Positions 61,161 to 64,000 of a stretch of 64,000 nt of DNA are shown in pieces; within the stretch, counting starts at the first letter, position 1; every line of letters begins with the position of its first letter. This stretch comes from Prosopocoilus inquinatus (lineage: Eukaryota; Arthropoda; Insecta; Coleoptera; Lucanidae). A program made the translations under genes and the position numbers. The stretch is from contig CM069874.1 of assembly GCA_036172665.1 (NCBI GenBank), positions 54,542,707 to 54,606,706 of the forward strand, in the 5' to 3' direction. The notes under the pieces were generated by a model. That model worked only from the letters and a program-made list of their open reading frames with translations, made no database searches and had not been told where the DNA came from.

Positions 61161-61387
61161 GAAAAATTTTGCAAATCGTTTTTGATTGCAGTGAAAACCT
61201 CGAGCAGCCTCTGTACAGCTGTTTCAGCCCTGCTTGGGGCTTCTTCAGCAGAGACATTCATTATGCTTTGACAGCAAGCATGGCCGCCTTGCATGGGGGA
61301 CTCATTAGGAGCAAATCCCGCTTCAATTTGTCCACCCTACTGCAATGTCAGGTCGAAAAGCGATCGTAAGATGTCGCTATTTTATCT
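61161..61387 (-). mobile_element. Ribozyme-bearing retroposon (retrozyme-like), copy B
   Basis: 227 bp with a perfect 13-bp duplication GGTAATAAATTAA (61148-61160 and 61388-61400). On the minus strand it reads AGATAAAATAGCGACATC.., then a body shared with copy A, the hammerhead, and a 3' end in AAAATTTTTC. There is no poly-A tail and no recognisable pol III promoter. The compact size and long duplication indicate a non-autonomous retroelement mobilised in trans. Confidence 0.85.
61208..61254 (-). ncRNA. Hammerhead ribozyme, minimal type I, copy B
   Basis: Minus strand: stem I TCTCTG/CAGAGG, core CTGAAGA (61242-61248), stem II AGCCC/GGGCT with loop CAAGCA, GAAA, CAGCTG, cleavage triplet GTA, which hammerheads accept less efficiently than GTC. 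Compared with copy A, one stem I pair changes from G-U to G-C, so pairing is kept. Confidence 0.82.
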
Positions 61388-61502
61388 GGTAATAAATTAA
61401 TTAGAAGGATCACGACCGTCGTCACCAAAAAAACTTCACACTATCAAAAAAATCGGAAATTTCGTTATAAGACTTGTCCCGCTTTCTATTTCCGCAACTG
61501 TA

Positions 61503-63067
61503 CACTTTATTCAGATATTTCTAACAATTGAAAGAGTTTATGTGATATATTATTAAAAAAAATTGTTGAAAATGTTTTCTATAAAAGCGTAATAAGTACA
61601 ATTCTGAAACCGCGTCATCCAAACGATTAAAATGAAAAGAATCAATCAGGAAATACATTCTTAACGTCATGTTGCCCGGTATATTTGGCGACTTCCTTTT
61701 AACGAAAATGCAATTGTCCTTTCATTAAACTTATTTGCAATTGTACATACGTGCCGGCTATCGTGTCATTTGTAAATGTGTACGTGTTTGTAATCGTGTG
61801 TATCAATGCAAATGGGTTCTGCCAGGATAGATGTTATTGCAAGGAAAAAGTGATTTCGATTTCAAGTTTTGATTAAAAAAAATTAAGAACGAAATCAGAA
61901 AAAAAAGGGAAATTTATTACTCCAAATTGCCAAATCAAGGAACCATATAAGGAAGTAACTATAATTTATAAATAGTAATTTTAACTTTGTTTTGTGTGCA
62001 AATTGTTTTTAATTGTTGCTGAAAAAGGCCGGGCGGTTTCTGCGCAGAATATTCGCGTATAAGAACAAAAGTGTAAGTCAAAGAAGAAAGACCACACGAA
62101 ACCAACGACGTGAATCATTTGTCCTTCCATAATTCATCGCGATCGATGAATTAATCAATAATAATTAATTAGATCGACGTTAATCAAGTTCGCAGTCGCA
62201 CGAAACAGAAATGTCGTTACCTGATCTGGTAGATCGACAAAAATGTGCTGACAGAACTCTCAGGATGCTGCAGGGTTTTGTGCAGGTAATTAATCAGCAA
62301 TGTGAAAGCGGGCTTACGAAATTGCACACTTACTTGGTCGCTGAACTTGAAAAGGATCTGATCCGTGCACAGTGGATTTAAAAGTCAGATGCTTGAGAAG
62401 GAAAAAGTATGACGTCCGTTCGGGATTTTTAATCGAGAATGTCAACGTCGCTAAATGCACGGGCGGAATTTGTGCATTCTTCGTCGAGTACAGTAGCTGA
62501 CTCGTCCTTTTTTTTACGTTTAATTAGGATTAAGTTCGGCGAAAAAAGTTCCGCGCTCGAAGCAGAAGACTCGGGATTAATTATACGGATTCTTTAATTT
62601 AAAATTTAATGCAGAAGTAATTGGCTAATTTTTTACTTGTTTATTTTCGTTTTGAACTTAACGTGGCTGTCCACATTCATAGAGATTCTTTAGTAGAATT
62701 TTTAAAATACACTAAGAACTAAATAAAAGAAAACTTTGTCTCAAACACTTAATGTGTAATAATTAAATAACATAATGGGTGATATGAATAAAATTGAGAA
62801 TATTCTGATAAGTATAAACTCTGAGTACAAACATTTTAAGGTAGTATAAACTTTAAGTTTTAAGAATAAAAACAGTTAGAGTATATTCTCACAAAATTAG
62901 TAGATGCTCTAGTGATCTGAGTTTATACTGTAAATTTTGCAATATTTGACAAGTTTTGTATTCTTTCAATTTGCCTAGAAGCGCTCTAAGTATTACTGAT
63001 ATGCAGTGATCTTACAAACGTATTGGCACGTACTCGGTATGTTTTGTTGTATTACTGCTGCATAAAT
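61503..63067. other. Gene-free stretch, upstream of the Myb/SANT-like gene
   Basis: 62090-62180 is rich in AATTAATC/TAATTAATTAG and ATCGATGAATTAATC words, possible homeodomain sites. AGTATAAACTC (62813) is mirrored by GAGTTTATACT near 62920-62932, a possible small hairpin or element end. No coding sequence is recognised. Confidence 0.4.
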
Positions 63068-63880
63068 ATGTCGGAATACGGCGAACAATTTGAAGAAGTA
63101 CAAGACGGCATATCTGACGAGATTTTTGTCAATATTATAAGTAATCACAAAGCTATACTATCAAAATCGCAAACACCGTCAGTAAGAGAAGTGAAAAGTA
63201 AGGCTTTAACGAGTATTAGAAACGAAATGCTGAAGAAATTTGGTAAGGACCTGAAAGAAAGCCAAATTTTAAAGAAAATAAATAACATGAAATCTCGTTT
63301 AAAAAAGAAGACAGACATGAAGCAGACCGGAAATAAAAAAATAATCCTGTCGAGTTGGCAGAAGCAGTTATATGAAATACTAATGGGAGAGTTAAATCCA
63401 ACAATAACAAAAATAAAAGGTAAACTGTCAATTTTATCCTTTGAGTAAAAAGTTGAATAGTTTCCTTATGTTTATTAACTTTTTTTAAGCGGTTAAAATA
63501 AAAATATTAAAAAATTACAATTCTAAAGTAATATTTTTCTTGTTTCGAAAGTTGCGGTTTCCATTGGCGCAAGTACATCTTGCAAATCAGGTAATTCAGA
63601 AATTCCGCCATCTGAAAATGAAGTTGATTGGACTAACACTGAGCTTGATTTTGCTGTTAAACGGAAGAATCCTGAAACACAGAAAATCAATGTCAAAAAA
63701 ATAAAAAGCAATCTCTCTGACTGGGAAACATCTGAAACTATTACACTTTCGACTCCTGAATTGCAACGTCTTGTTCTTCTGGAACAACTTCAAGTACTTC
63801 GTTTGAAGAAGAAAAAGCTATTTCGAGAAACTGAAGTACAAGTTGTGCAAGAAGGAGATTCCAATTATACTGTTTTGTAA
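63068..63880 (+). CDS. Two-exon Myb/SANT-like DNA-binding protein, 226 aa
   Basis: Exon 1 spans 63068-63419 and exon 2 63552-63880. The donor is AAAG|GTAAAC and the acceptor GAAAG|TTGCGG. The joined frame is exactly 227 codons including TAA, with no internal stop. I chose ATG 63068 (MSEYGEQFEEVQ) because the upstream frame has no other ATG. Residues ~15-115 form a helical domain (ISDEIFVNIISNHK, SVREVKSKALTSI, QILKKINNMKSRLKKKTDMK, SSWQKQLYEIL) like Myb/SANT or zeste-type DNA-binding proteins of insects. The C-terminus (STPELQRLVLLEQLQVLRLK) is predicted coiled coil, suggesting dimerisation. Such proteins occur both as host genes and as accessory proteins of DNA transposons; the window ends before its neighbours can be judged. 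This is the only intact-looking gene here. Confidence 0.75.
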
Positions 63881-64000
63881 TATTTTTTCGTTTAGTTATT
63901 TCAGCATTCGTCGTTCTAATTTCGTTTTTGCTATTTAGAATTTTGTTAATTACTTAAATTTAAGAAATACATTTCCTTTTTGTTATTTTTATACAGTGTA

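Larger units (their letters stand above)
60684..61500. mobile_element. TA-flanked MITE carrying a ribozyme retroposon
   Basis: Left end CAGTTGGGGAAACAGAAAGC and right end complement of CAGTTGCGGAAATAGAAAGC, both continuing GGGACA. TA flanks (60682-60683, 61501-61502). No transposase is seen. About 240 bp of it is the inserted retroposon copy B. Confidence 0.82.

Overview
The window looks like transposon-rich nuclear DNA of an insect. Base composition is strongly AT-rich. The recognisable coding material is mariner-type transposases with a DUF4817-like N-terminus, a copia element with a half-tRNA(iMet) primer site, (ATT)n-tailed LINEs, a Penelope-like element with a GIY-YIG domain, an intron-bearing hAT transposase and a KRBA2-like integrase. 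No tRNA, rRNA, CRISPR or bacterial operon structure was seen. A beetle or another TE-rich insect is plausible, but the order cannot be fixed from this sequence. The only coding sequence that still looks intact is a two-exon Myb/SANT-like gene at the right edge (63068-63880).

Layout. 1-3380: giant inverted repeat. 4449-6722 and 14206-16100: two copies of an 8-bp-TSD inverted-repeat element. 7116-8418: TA-flanked mariner-like element with a broken transposase; its internally deleted derivative sits at 43422-43727. 9708-10646: ~940-bp palindromic TA element. 11650-12934: full-length dead mariner. 19752-20720: KRBA2-like integrase remnant. 22610-28003: palindromic TA element split by a nearly complete copia (22698-27067, LTRs differing at two sites, CACTA duplication). 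28662-32375: another long palindromic element, carrying a Harbinger-like MITE and a 5'-truncated LINE. 33025-36420: Penelope-like element interrupted by a third mariner-like transposon (34393-36230). 39866-41632: two more palindromic TA elements. 44079-44824: hAT-like non-autonomous element. 45605-47868: seven-unit tandem array, ~327 bp per unit. 50230-51440: second LINE. 52483-53720 and 57919-60001: two hAT elements, each inserted into a different copy of the same ~570-bp repeat, so each copy shows the other's empty site. 60684-61500: TA element.

The most interesting signal is a small retroposon present twice: 52594-52938 (12-bp TSD) and 61161-61387 (13-bp TSD). Each copy carries a complete minimal type-I hammerhead ribozyme (52838-52884 plus strand; 61208-61254 minus strand) with all core nucleotides and a G-U to G-C change that preserves stem I pairing. 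Size, ribozyme type and co-occurrence with a Penelope-like element fit the known class of animal retrozymes, small ribozyme-bearing non-autonomous retroelements. The family itself may be undescribed.

Most remaining sequence is anonymous AT-rich DNA without recognisable genes, with a few more GC-rich, homeodomain-site-rich patches that could be regulatory. Everything was read by eye; identities and boundaries without a visible target-site duplication are approximate.
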